DNA of 64,000 nucleotides from [Scytonema hofmanni] UTEX 2349 (lineage in GTDB: Bacteria > Cyanobacteriota > Cyanobacteriia > Cyanobacteriales > Nostocaceae), in contig NZ_KK073768.1 of assembly GCF_000582685.1 (NCBI RefSeq), forward strand, positions 4,880,738-4,944,737. The letters run 5' to 3'. The position numbers were made by a program, and so were the translations under genes. Below, piece after piece: positions 52,877 to 61,885 of the stretch. The notes below the pieces were generated by a model that saw nothing but the letters and a program-made list of their open reading frames with translations, had not been told where the DNA came from and searched no databases. Each line of letters starts with the position of its first letter. Positions within the stretch are counted from its first letter, which is position 1.

Positions 52877-53830
52877 CTAACCCCAAACTTTCTGCAAAAC
52901 TGTATTGGGTGAAATCTCAGCAATTCTACCGTTAGGAGATTTGATCGCTAAGAATTTATCACTCTTAGGTAACAACTTGGCTGGTTCTGTGCCACCAAAT
53001 AAAGCAATAGTATAAGTTTGTACTGCCACACTCAAGTGCATCGCCGCACTGTCGGTACACAACATCAAATTTGCCCCGCCAATCATGGCAGCTAACTTGC
53101 CGATATCATCTGGGTAAGTCATTTGAACATCTTTCAAAGACAACTCAAGGGATTGTACCAATTCATCTTCTGGTTCTTTGACTACTACTACAGGCATCTC
53201 TGGTTGCTTGCTGCGGAAATTTTGAATAATTTGCAGCCAACTTTGCACAGGATAAACTTCACCTGTAGCTTTGGTTTGGGCTAACTGACTAGAACCAGCG
53301 TCAATCAAAATGTAACCTGTTTCATGCACACCTAAACGTTTTTGTTCTTTTTCTGCCCAATCAATATCGGTTAAAGGTATATTGACCGTTAAATCTGGGC
53401 AAGTAGATTGAATGCCCAAACCTGTGAGGAGGTCATGATACATTTGTGCAGTGTACTGCGATTGTTTTAGAGGCACTGGGTTGGTTAAAAAAACAGAGCC
53501 TTTGCCTTGGTAGCCTATCCGTGTGGGGATTCCCGTCAACCAAAGTAAAAAACGAACCAACCAGCTTTGTCCTAAAAAAATGGCAACATCGTACTCGCGA
53601 TCGCGAATCATACCCACCAAGTTACCCCAATCTGCTAAACTGTTGCGGTCTTGGAAATCAAATGTCAGTACCTGGTCAACTGACTTGCTTACCCGGTAGG
53701 CAGCTTTTGAGCGGGGTTCGGTAACAACGTCTATGTGAGCTGAAGGTAATGAGCGCTTCAGGTCATCTAGAGTCGGAAAGAAGAGAATTTGCTCGCTAAT
53801 TCCGCCGGGAACAAGGGCTACTATTCGCAT
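52877..53830 (-). CDS. Glycosyltransferase family 9 (heptosyltransferase-like)
   Basis: 317 aa. MRIVALVPGGISEQILFFPT start and the C-terminal GGANLMLCTDSAAMHLSVAV, TIALFGGTEPAKLLP are GT9 hallmarks. It transfers a sugar to a cell-surface glycan; donor and acceptor are unknown. No LPS-core gene cluster is around it. It is divergent from ispD. Confidence 0.9.
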   Translation of the reverse strand: MRIVALVPGGISEQILFFPTLDDLKRSLPSAHIDVVTEPRSKAAYRVSKSVDQVLTFDFQDRNSLADWGNLVGMIRDREYDVAIFLGQSWLVRFLLWLTGIPTRIGYQGKGSVFLTNPVPLKQSQYTAQMYHDLLTGLGIQSTCPDLTVNIPLTDIDWAEKEQKRLGVHETGYILIDAGSSQLAQTKATGEVYPVQSWLQIIQNFRSKQPEMPVVVVKEPEDELVQSLELSLKDVQMTYPDDIGKLAAMIGGANLMLCTDSAAMHLSVAVQTYTIALFGGTEPAKLLPKSDKFLAIKSPNGRIAEISPNTVLQKVWG

Positions 53831-54007
53831 AAGATTTATTTACACTTACTCGCTACTTATTTGAAATTGTTGGTTAATAGTTGTTGGTTGTTAGTTGACG
53901 GTTAATAGTCAACGGTTATCAACTATCCACCATCGACTATCCACTACCCACGCTCCTACTAACAACCATCCACTAACCACTATCCAGTACCTAGATTGAG
54001 GAAAACT

Positions 54008-54715
54008 GTGCATTTACTAATTCCAGCTGCGGGGATGGGACGAAGAATGGGAAGCGATCGCAATAAACTTTTGTTACTCGTGCGATCGCAACCGATAATT
54101 AGTTGGACTCTCCAAGCCGCTGAAGCAGCATCTTTAATCAGTTGGATTGGGATTATTGCGAATCCTACCGACTGGCAAGACCTCCAGACAATTATCCAGC
54201 AAGAAAAATTAACTAAACCTGTGGAATTGATCGAAGGCGGATCTACACGCCAAGAATCAGTTTACAATGGTTTACTTGCATTACCATCTACCGCAGAGCA
54301 AGTGTTGATTCACGATGGTGCCAGATGTCTTGCGACACCGGATTTATTTGATGCTTGTGCTTTATCGATTCACCATTATTCTGGTTTGATTGCCGCCATC
54401 CCTGTCAAGGATACTATCAAAGTTGTCGATGAAGATGGCATAATTCAAAGTACTCCTGACCGACGGCGACTTTATGCCGCACAAACTCCCCAAGCTTTTG
54501 ATGTTAAGTTGTTGAAACAATGCCACGAAATGGGTATCCGTGAGGGTTGGGAAGTCACTGACGATGCGGCTTTGTTTGAAAAGTGCGGCTACAACGTCGC
54601 AATTGTCCAAGGGGAAGAAACCAATTTGAAAGTTACTACCCCACAAGATTTAGCGATCGCCGAATTCATCCTCACTGCCAGAGAGCAGAGGGAAAAGGAA
54701 AATTTTTCAGTTTGA
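54008..54715 (+). CDS. ispD: 2-C-methyl-D-erythritol 4-phosphate cytidylyltransferase
   Basis: 235 aa from GTG at 54008 (MHLLIPAAGMG); an upstream in-frame TTG at 53996 is less likely because homologues begin here. CTP-binding motif LIPAAGMGRRMGSDRNKL and VLIHDGARCL are diagnostic. It makes CDP-methylerythritol in the MEP isoprenoid pathway that feeds carotenoids and the chlorophyll side chain. Confidence 0.95.
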   Translation: MHLLIPAAGMGRRMGSDRNKLLLLVRSQPIISWTLQAAEAASLISWIGIIANPTDWQDLQTIIQQEKLTKPVELIEGGSTRQESVYNGLLALPSTAEQVLIHDGARCLATPDLFDACALSIHHYSGLIAAIPVKDTIKVVDEDGIIQSTPDRRRLYAAQTPQAFDVKLLKQCHEMGIREGWEVTDDAALFEKCGYNVAIVQGEETNLKVTTPQDLAIAEFILTAREQREKENFSV

Positions 54716-54828
54716 CGTTTGTGTCAAATAATGATATAATCCCACACACTTATTATTCTGTAAGTGTGAGTCAGTCAGTTGTCATTTGCTCTGGTGACTA
54801 ATGACTCTTGAACAATGACTAGTGATTA

Positions 54829-55371
54829 ATGATTACAGCCACAGCGAACAAGATAGAAGCGATTCTCTATTTAAAAGGTAAACCCTTATCCCTCGGTGAA
54901 ATCGCCGAATATGCCGCCTGCGATCGCGCTACTGTTGAGGAAGGCATAATTGAATTAATCGATAACTATGCCCACAGAGATGGCGCTTTAGAAGTTGTAG
55001 AAACTCCAGCAGGTTACTGCCTGCAACTGCGGTCAGATTATCATGAATTAGTGCAAACCATGATACCAGTGGAATTGGGCTTGGGGGCATTGCGAACTTT
55101 AGCAGCGATCGCTCTTAATAGCCCGATTCTTCAAAGCGATTTGATTAACCTGCGCGGATCGGGAGTATATCAACACGTTCCCGAACTAGTCGAACTCGGT
55201 TTTGTCCGAAAACGCCGAGATAATGAATCTCGGTCATATTCGCTACAAATAACTCCTAAATTTCATCAATATTTCCAAATTGAGCAACTTCCCGAACCAT
55301 TCGACCGCAGCCAAGAAGAACGACAACTAGAACTAGACTTGAAAACTGAACCAGAACCAGAACCACTATAA
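54829..55371 (+). CDS. scpB: Segregation and condensation protein B
   Basis: 180 aa. Two winged-helix domains with KIEAILYLKGKPLSLGEIAE at the N-terminus and LAAIALNSPILQSDLINLRG in the second. It acts with ScpA and SMC in chromosome compaction; scpA is not adjacent. The acidic tail ends in PEPEPEPL. Confidence 0.93.
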   Translation: MITATANKIEAILYLKGKPLSLGEIAEYAACDRATVEEGIIELIDNYAHRDGALEVVETPAGYCLQLRSDYHELVQTMIPVELGLGALRTLAAIALNSPILQSDLINLRGSGVYQHVPELVELGFVRKRRDNESRSYSLQITPKFHQYFQIEQLPEPFDRSQEERQLELDLKTEPEPEPL

Positions 55372-55529
55372 ATAAATTCCAAAAAAGCCAATAACATCAG
55401 TCTCAGGGCTGATGTTAAAGTGTCAAAGGTTGTACTAGGCATAAGTTACCGCCTAATACTTGTGGGGAATGCATTACCCTGGTTGAATGGTTTAAAGTAG
55501 AAATAGCAACTCAGCTAGCATAACTGCCA

Positions 55530-55877
55530 ATGGTGTTTAATCCTAACTTTTTGAATGACAACTCTGAGGAACACCCTAATCAGCTTGTTTCCGACAATTC
55601 TGACGAATACCCCAATCAGTTACTCAAATATCTACAGCACCAGTCTCCAGAAGTTTTAGCCCGTGTCGCCCAGTCCGTCAGCCCGGAAATTAAACAAATA
55701 ATTTCCCAAAACGTTCAAGGGCTTGTGGGAATGCTTCCAGCGGAAAATTTCCATGTGCAAATTACAACAGACCGCGAAAATTTAGCTGGTCTTTTAGGAT
55801 CGGCAATGATGACGGGGTATTTCTTGCGCCAGATGGAACAGCGGATGCAGTTAGAAAATTTGAGTAACAATCAATAG
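55530..55877 (+). CDS. DUF760 protein
   Basis: 115 aa. Contains LLKYLQHQSPEVLARVAQSVSPEIKQIISQNV and LLGSAMMTGYFLRQMEQRM, the DUF760 pattern conserved in cyanobacteria and chloroplasts. An N-terminal duplicated stretch (DNSEEHPNQLVSDNSDEYPN) is unusual. The function of the family is not established to my knowledge. Confidence 0.85.
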   Translation: MVFNPNFLNDNSEEHPNQLVSDNSDEYPNQLLKYLQHQSPEVLARVAQSVSPEIKQIISQNVQGLVGMLPAENFHVQITTDRENLAGLLGSAMMTGYFLRQMEQRMQLENLSNNQ

Positions 55878-55974
55878 TGAGTGGATAGTGGATGGTGGAT
55901 AGTGGATAGTGGTTAGTGGATAGTAGAACAACTAACAACCACCAACTAACAACTAACAACCACCACCCAACAGA

Positions 55975-57195
55975 CTATTTCTCAGGATAAGCCCCACACA
56001 CTAGTTTGAAGGTTTGAATTTTCCCGTTGCGATTGACTTCCATCTCTAAGATGTCTCCAACCGAACTGGACTCTACCACCTTCTGTACCTGAGCCGCTGT
56101 TTTGACTGGTTTCCGGTTAAGTTTTTGAATCAAGTCTCCAGGAAGCAGTCCTCCCTTTTGTGCCGGTGATTTTTCCAGAACCCCTTTAACCACAACACCG
56201 CTGTCCTGCTTAATTTTCAGATTACTTTCTTGATTAATCTGCTGTTTTTTGGTAGGAGAAAGGTCTACCATTTCAATCCCCAAAAAAGGATGTTCAGCAC
56301 GCCCTTTGGTAAACAGTTCCGACGCGATGCGGGCGGCAGTTTCGATGGGAATCGCGAAACCGAGTCCTTGAGCATCGGCGCGGATGGCAGTGTTAACGCC
56401 AATCACCTCGCCCTGAGCGTTTAACAAAGGTCCGCCGGAGTTACCTGGATTAATTGCGGCATCAGTTTGGATAAAACTGACTCGCTTATCGGGGATACCG
56501 ACTTGAACACTAGTGCGATCGGTTGCGCTGATGATGCCAATAGTGACAGTATTATCTAAACCGAGAGGATTGCCGATGGCGATCGCCCATTGTCCCGGTA
56601 TTAAGTTTTGCGAATTACCCAGCTTGACAGTTGGCAACTTATCAGCATTAATTTTGACTACTGCCACATCTGTAACCGGATCGACTCCCGCCACCTTACC
56701 CTCAAAAGTCCGACCATCTTTGAGAGTTACTAATACTGTGTCTGTGTCTGCGACAACATGAGCATTAGTTAACAATTCACCATCTTGACTCAAAATAAAT
56801 CCCGACCCCGTACCGCGTTCAATCCTTTCTTGGGGAACTGGTTGTTCATCCTCCCCAAAAAATCGCCGCAAAAGGGGATTTTTTAAAGCGTCAGAAATCG
56901 GATTGGCAACTTTGCGAGTTGCATTAATTCGCACTACCGCAGGTCCAGTTTTTTGTACAGCAGTGGCAATAAAATTTACATTATCCCCGCCAGTAGCACC
57001 AATCATTCCTCCAACGGGATTAGGTGCTACAGTTTGTGGAGGCAAAGCCACTGTCACAGCTTTTAAATCTTGAAACGGGCGACTTTGTGGCAGAATAAAA
57101 CGACCGCCTAACAATCCTACACCGCCGCCGATCGCCAATAAGGACAGATAAAGGGCTAGTTTTTTTACGGAAAACTTCATAATTTTTACTTTCAT
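55975..57195 (-). CDS. HtrA/Deg-type serine protease
   Basis: About 406 aa from ATG at 57195 (57180 is an alternative start). N-terminal signal/TM segment (LALYLSLLAIGGGVGLLGG), trypsin-like domain with His in NAHVVAD, Asp in DPVTDVAVVKI and Ser in GNSGGPLLN, and one C-terminal PDZ domain (GLLPGDLIQKLNRKPV). It belongs to the HhoA/HhoB/HtrA group of periplasmic or thylakoid-lumen quality-control proteases; which member cannot be told. Confidence 0.94.
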   Translation of the reverse strand: MKVKIMKFSVKKLALYLSLLAIGGGVGLLGGRFILPQSRPFQDLKAVTVALPPQTVAPNPVGGMIGATGGDNVNFIATAVQKTGPAVVRINATRKVANPISDALKNPLLRRFFGEDEQPVPQERIERGTGSGFILSQDGELLTNAHVVADTDTVLVTLKDGRTFEGKVAGVDPVTDVAVVKINADKLPTVKLGNSQNLIPGQWAIAIGNPLGLDNTVTIGIISATDRTSVQVGIPDKRVSFIQTDAAINPGNSGGPLLNAQGEVIGVNTAIRADAQGLGFAIPIETAARIASELFTKGRAEHPFLGIEMVDLSPTKKQQINQESNLKIKQDSGVVVKGVLEKSPAQKGGLLPGDLIQKLNRKPVKTAAQVQKVVESSSVGDILEMEVNRNGKIQTFKLVCGAYPEK

Positions 57196-57308
57196 AGACA
57201 GCAATGCAGATGCTAACTTTTAAGTTTAGTCAAGCTAGAGGCTAGTTAACAGATGCTCGACAGCCTAATTTGGCACTATTCCCCATAAAGTTTCGGATTT
57301 TATGCGAA

Positions 57309-57365
57309 GTAGAGACGCGATTAATCGCGTCTGTACTAGAGAGACGCGATTAATCGCGTCTGTAC
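57309..57365. repeat. Two tandem palindromic repeats (CGATTAATCG core)
   Basis: GTAGAGACGCGATTAATCGC... at 57309-57336 is followed directly by a second copy at 57337-57365, between the divergent protease and M23 genes. A CCCCAGT heptamer run follows at 57400-57428. Confidence 0.85.
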
Positions 57366-57434
57366 AATGTTAGTTGTGAGTGGTTGGGTTAGTGATATTT
57401 TCCCAGTCCCCAGTCCCCAGTCCCCAGTCTGTAC

Positions 57435-58307
57435 ATGACTTTTCCCTTTCGTCAACAGTTTCTGTGTTTCCTACTCAGCGTCCTTGGGGTAGTGTCCATA
57501 ATCCCATCAAAAAGCGCGATCGCTTCAGTTCCAGGTTGTCCCACTCCAGCCCTTGAACGTTTTCAACGCCATAAAGTTGCTTCTAGCGAAACTTTAGAAA
57601 GCATAGCCCAGCGCTACAATCTCACGCCAACAACCATTATCCGCATGAATCCAGATTTGCGAAACCGCACCGTAGCCGTAGGTAGTGAAATTTTAATTCC
57701 TCCCTACGATGGAATTGTCGTGGAAGTGCCTCGCGGACAAACTTGGCGAGAAGTCGCAGCAAAGTATAAAATCCGTGCTGACGCGCTGTTTGAGGTTAAT
57801 GGTTGTGAAAAAGATCCGAGAGTAGTGTTTGTACCTCAGGGGAATTCATCGCGGAGTCGTCCTGTAAGTGATTCCACCACACCTAAAACTCCGGTGAAGT
57901 TCACTGGATACCCTTTGCCACAAATTACGACAGTGGCATTACCTTATGGTTGGCAGATTAATCCTTCGACAAATGAAGTTTTCTTTCACAGTGGTGTAGA
58001 TTTGTTAGCAGCCGTGGAAACTTCTGTGCAAGCGATCGCACCCGGAACCGTAGTATTTGCTGGCAATCAAGGCACTTACGGCAACTTAGTAATAATTAAT
58101 CACCCCGGCAAAATCCAAAGTCGCTACGCCCATCTGAAAGATATCAAAGTTTCCGTCGGTCAGCAAGTAAAACAGCAAGACCAAATAGGAACCGTAGGGA
58201 CAACTGGAAAACCTACCTCCACCCAACCCCACCTTCATTTTGAAATACGTTCCAGTTCAGATTTAGGTTGGGTAGCCAAAGATCCAAATCAGTACATGCA
58301 GCGTTAA
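57435..58307 (+). CDS. Secreted LysM-M23 peptidase
   Basis: 290 aa. Signal peptide (~1-30, ending near SAIAS), LysM domain (ASSETLESIAQRYNLTP...GSEILIPP), a second LysM-like region, then an M23 (LytM) domain with the zinc ligands in HSGVDL and HLHFEIR. It should cut or bind peptidoglycan cross-links in the periplasm. All metal ligands appear intact. Confidence 0.93.
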   Translation: MTFPFRQQFLCFLLSVLGVVSIIPSKSAIASVPGCPTPALERFQRHKVASSETLESIAQRYNLTPTTIIRMNPDLRNRTVAVGSEILIPPYDGIVVEVPRGQTWREVAAKYKIRADALFEVNGCEKDPRVVFVPQGNSSRSRPVSDSTTPKTPVKFTGYPLPQITTVALPYGWQINPSTNEVFFHSGVDLLAAVETSVQAIAPGTVVFAGNQGTYGNLVIINHPGKIQSRYAHLKDIKVSVGQQVKQQDQIGTVGTTGKPTSTQPHLHFEIRSSSDLGWVAKDPNQYMQR

Positions 58308-58338
58308 TACGCAAAAATTTCCTCCGCGTTCCTTTGCG

Positions 58339-59367
58339 TTAAAAAAAGTTAATCTCTTCCGTAGATTTAACTACATGCATCCCCGCCTCAGCAAACCTTT
58401 CAAACGCCGCATCAGCCTGCACTGTATAATCCACCACACCTGAAACAACAACCGGCGAAGTACAATCTTCCAGCAGATAGATTTTTTTCGCAAGCGTAGC
58501 ATCTATCTGCTGAATTTCTGTTAACAAATCGTCAATAGTCCAAGCAACGCAGTGACTCTTAGCTTGTCCGGCAATGATGACAGCATCAAACTCTAAAAGT
58601 TGTTGAATTAAACGTGTATTCTTTTGAGCAATTGGATTTTTATCAACACCTTCTAAAACCTCTGGACGCAGCACAGAATAGTTTTCTGTTAAAGGATTAT
58701 CGCCTTTAATTTCAAATTGCGTTTGACTATTACGAGCTATACAGTGAAAAAATATCGCTTCCTCGACAGATGAAACCAAAGCATGACCAATACCACCTAA
58801 CATAGAATGATAAAACCAAACTGTGAGCGGATATTTGCCATTTTCAGTTAATTGTTTAACGTAATGATAGGCATGTTTTTCTAAAAAATCATAATCGTAT
58901 CCTAAACTGAAAGCAAGTGCGGGGTTAACTTTCCAATTTCCTTTTTCAATATCTGCTGGAGTGATGCTAGAAGCAGCGGGTGTAGGATGTTCACCTGCGG
59001 CATTCACCCAGAAAATAGGATGGAAAATTTGCATTGCTGTGTGAGTGTCCATCGTCGGTATAATTGTCGTAATTACGCCCAAGTTTCGATAGATAAATTC
59101 ACACAATCGCCGATTATCTTCAACCGCACCAATACCAGATTTTCCACCTACAAATAATTCAAATTCGGGAATGCAAAAGGTATTTTGCACATCAATTAAA
59201 AGTAGACAAATGCGGATTTTGTCTGTTGATGCTGGTTTAATATTGTGTTCTTTAGCCCATACTTTTGCTTCTGCTGCGCTTTGTTGATAAGGTACGCGCC
59301 AAACTTCGCTCACTTTTTCGGGGTGAAAGTGTGGGGGAATAGGGAGTTTTGTTATTTTGGTGTTCAT
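58339..59367 (-). CDS. Isochorismatase-family cysteine hydrolase
   Basis: 342 aa from ATG at 59367 (MNTKITKLPIPPHFHPE). Catalytic Asp in CLLLIDVQNTF and the nucleophile Cys in GQAKSHCVAWTIDDLL. It is longer than the usual ~200 aa nicotinamidase, with an N-terminal extension and an insert around YHSMLGGIGHALV. The substrate is unknown. Confidence 0.88.
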   Translation of the reverse strand: MNTKITKLPIPPHFHPEKVSEVWRVPYQQSAAEAKVWAKEHNIKPASTDKIRICLLLIDVQNTFCIPEFELFVGGKSGIGAVEDNRRLCEFIYRNLGVITTIIPTMDTHTAMQIFHPIFWVNAAGEHPTPAASSITPADIEKGNWKVNPALAFSLGYDYDFLEKHAYHYVKQLTENGKYPLTVWFYHSMLGGIGHALVSSVEEAIFFHCIARNSQTQFEIKGDNPLTENYSVLRPEVLEGVDKNPIAQKNTRLIQQLLEFDAVIIAGQAKSHCVAWTIDDLLTEIQQIDATLAKKIYLLEDCTSPVVVSGVVDYTVQADAAFERFAEAGMHVVKSTEEINFF

Positions 59368-59429
59368 AATTAAATCTGCCACTTATTATTTAAGTATTAT
59401 AATTGCTGAAATTAAAACTAATGCTTGAT

Positions 59430-59714
59430 TTAGTAAACATCATCATGTGAACCCAAAGTCAACAAAAATATTTCTTCTTCTCCTGAGTCAGAATTAGTAA
59501 CAAAATTAAATAAAAGACGATTACTATAATCAATCGAACATGACCATCTGCCCGATAAATCACCTTTTAGCTTGTGAGTGCGTAAACTAGGTAGAAATGG
59601 GTCTTCGGCTATTTGTTGTAATACTTGCTCAATTTGAGGGCGTAATTCCGGATTTTTCTTGACTAGACGCTTAAAAGCACGAACAAATGTCGAACTCCAA
59701 ATTAAATTTATCAC
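59430..59714 (-). CDS. Type II toxin, RelE/YafQ-like
   Basis: 94 aa. RelE-fold pattern: WSSTFVRAFKRLVKKNPELR, LRTHKLKGDLSGRWSCSIDY, SNRLLFNFV and a C-terminal LLTLGSHDDVY. It is expected to cut mRNA at the ribosome. Its start overlaps the antitoxin stop by four bases. Confidence 0.9.
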   Translation of the reverse strand: MINLIWSSTFVRAFKRLVKKNPELRPQIEQVLQQIAEDPFLPSLRTHKLKGDLSGRWSCSIDYSNRLLFNFVTNSDSGEEEIFLLTLGSHDDVY

Positions 59715-59929
59715 TCGTCCAACTCCGCCATTAAATCCGCCACTGAACCACGTCGGACATTACCCTGAGCATATTCATTCTCTGCTTGTGCAATTTCTTT
59801 TAATAATTCATCTCGTCGCTGTTGTTTCAGGCGTTTGCTAATAATATCTACAAGAATAACTTGAGCTTGTGGATCGAGTGCTTCTACTGCCTCAATTGCT
59901 TTTTGAAATATCGATGTTTTTTCTAGCAT
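59711..59929 (-). CDS. Antitoxin paired with the RelE-like toxin
   Basis: 72 aa, helical and charged, ending GSVADLMAELDE. It is upstream of the toxin with a 4-base overlap, the usual order. It has no clear DNA-binding domain. Confidence 0.82.
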   Translation of the reverse strand: MLEKTSIFQKAIEAVEALDPQAQVILVDIISKRLKQQRRDELLKEIAQAENEYAQGNVRRGSVADLMAELDE

Positions 59930-59986
59930 GGGTAATTAGACAATATAGTGATAAGTTTACTTTAGCGGATGGTGTGAGCGATCGCC

Positions 59987-60346
59987 TTACAGGTAGCGGT
60001 TATGCATATCCTTATTTAATTTAATATTTCCTGCTTTGAGCATAATAATTAAATGCTCAATTTTATTGAGATCATCAAGTTCTATACGCTCTAATTCAGT
60101 AATTTTATTTAATAAACTACGTTCTACAAGAGTACGCAAGCGTTGTTGCATTTCAGGTGTAGGGCTGAAAGCGGCAATTTCTTCAGGTGTGGGGTTACTA
60201 GCAATAAAATTGAGAATGTAGCGATAAATGTGGGCTGGTAATGGTGGTTGTTGGAGACTGAGGGCAAGTAATTCGGGGAGGCGATCGCCTAAACTAGCCA
60301 GTTGTTGCAAAAGTTCTTCTGGTACTTCGAGAGTGATTTTTGCCAC
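59987..60346 (-). CDS. Hypothetical helical protein, possible antitoxin
   Basis: 119 aa. The N-terminus (MAKITLEVPEELLQQLASLG) resembles the ribbon or leading strand of small antitoxin-like proteins; the rest is helical (SPTPEMQQRLRTLVERSLLNK). It lies 57 bases upstream of the toxin-antitoxin pair on the same strand. No toxin partner of its own is visible. Confidence 0.65.
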   Translation of the reverse strand: MAKITLEVPEELLQQLASLGDRLPELLALSLQQPPLPAHIYRYILNFIASNPTPEEIAAFSPTPEMQQRLRTLVERSLLNKITELERIELDDLNKIEHLIIMLKAGNIKLNKDMHNRYL

Positions 60347-60501
60347 AATATCACCTAATAAGTGAGTTTTCTTTTCATCATTCTAGCCAGCTTCAAATCA
60401 TGGATGGTAGAGGCGATCGCTTCCAATCCCATTTGCCTCTGTCTATCCTTAATTCTTTACAATCTTCGCTAGCATGAGTAACAGTGCAGTATTTGTTACC
60501 T

Positions 60502-61827
60502 ATGGTTAATCATACAGATTTACTCACAAACCTTTACAACGCCTTTAACCCTTTTGAACCCTTACCCGCAGGTGATCCAAAGTATGTAGATTGTCAGCAA
60601 GTGCGGGGAGATGCGGATATTTTAAATGAGTTGGGAAATCGGATGCGACTGGCAAATAATAACACTTGCCAATTGTATTCTGGTCATCGGGGTGGGGGGA
60701 AATCTACAGAATTGCTGAGGTTAAAGCAATATTTAGAGAATCGGGAATTTTATGTAGTCTATTTTGCCGCTGATGAAGAGGATATAGACTCAGAAGATGC
60801 CCAGTATACAGATATTCTCCTCGCCTGTACCCGCCATTTGCTCAAAGATTTACAGAAAATCGCCAATCCTCGTCCAGTGCTGGATTGGCTAAAAGACTGC
60901 TGGGTAGAGTTGAAAGATTTGGCGCAGACTCCGATAGAGTTTGAGAGTATGGAACTAGAAGCGCAACTTTCGCAGTTTGCCAAGCTGACAGCAAATTTAA
61001 GAGCAGTTCCCGAATTACGTCAACAAATTCGCAAAAAAATTAATCCCCGCACTGTCACTTTAATTAAGGTGTTGAATGAGTTTTTAGCGGATGCAAAAAA
61101 GCATCTACCCAACGGCTGCACTCAATTAGCGATAATTGTAGATAACTTAGACCGGATGGTCTTAGTTAAAGATGGGGATAACACCAACCATGAGGAAGTT
61201 TTTTTAGACCGCAGCGAACAACTAAAAGCTTTGGATTGCCATTTAATTTACACTGCCCCCATTTCTATGCTCTATTCTAAACGAGCGACAGACCTCTGGG
61301 ATATTTACGGTGAATGCCTGATTTTGCCGATGATTATGGTCAAGACTCACAAAGGGGAAATTTACGATCTAGGACTCAAGAAAGTTAAAGAAGTAATTAG
61401 CAAGCGAGTCCGGCAAATTGCACCGGAGCTAACATTAGAAAACGACATTTTTGACAGTCTTCAAACATTGGAAAGACTCTGTTTGATGAGTGGAGGTCAT
61501 GTCAGAAATTTGCTATTGTTAACTCAAGTTGCCATTGGAAGCACTGAAGAGTTACCGATTTCTGAAAAAGTGGTGCGACGAGCAGTTACTCAAGCGAGAG
61601 ATACTTATCGCCGCGCAGTGGAAAATCATCAATGGTGTTTGTTAGCAGAAGTCTCTGTTTCTAAGCGCATTATTAATGATGACAAGTATCGCAGTTTGAT
61701 GTATAACCGCTGTCTTTTAGAATACCGCTATTTGGATGATGAGGGGGAGATGCAGCGCTGGTATGATATTCATCCCTTGATTCAAGGAATTCCCGAATTT
61801 AAAGAAGCTGTGGCGAAACTTTTATGA
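60502..61827 (+). CDS. P-loop NTPase (AAA/STAND-like), first gene of an NTPase-TPR pair
   Basis: 441 aa from ATG at 60502; in-frame GTG at 60484 is an alternative. Walker A GHRGGGKST at 61-69, Walker B-like LAIIVDNLDRM, an arginine-rich linker and a winged-helix-like C-terminus (YRRAVENHQWCLLAEVSVSK...LLEYRYLDDEGEMQRWYDIH). No TM segment. The gene is followed 58 bases later by a degenerate NTPase-TPR gene. Such pairs are common in filamentous cyanobacteria and may be conflict or signalling systems; this is inference. Confidence 0.82.
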   Translation: MVNHTDLLTNLYNAFNPFEPLPAGDPKYVDCQQVRGDADILNELGNRMRLANNNTCQLYSGHRGGGKSTELLRLKQYLENREFYVVYFAADEEDIDSEDAQYTDILLACTRHLLKDLQKIANPRPVLDWLKDCWVELKDLAQTPIEFESMELEAQLSQFAKLTANLRAVPELRQQIRKKINPRTVTLIKVLNEFLADAKKHLPNGCTQLAIIVDNLDRMVLVKDGDNTNHEEVFLDRSEQLKALDCHLIYTAPISMLYSKRATDLWDIYGECLILPMIMVKTHKGEIYDLGLKKVKEVISKRVRQIAPELTLENDIFDSLQTLERLCLMSGGHVRNLLLLTQVAIGSTEELPISEKVVRRAVTQARDTYRRAVENHQWCLLAEVSVSKRIINDDKYRSLMYNRCLLEYRYLDDEGEMQRWYDIHPLIQGIPEFKEAVAKLL

Positions 61828-61885
61828 AATGTATATATCCGAATAATATCAACAACCGCCAAGGATTTTAATTTCCTGGCTAGAT

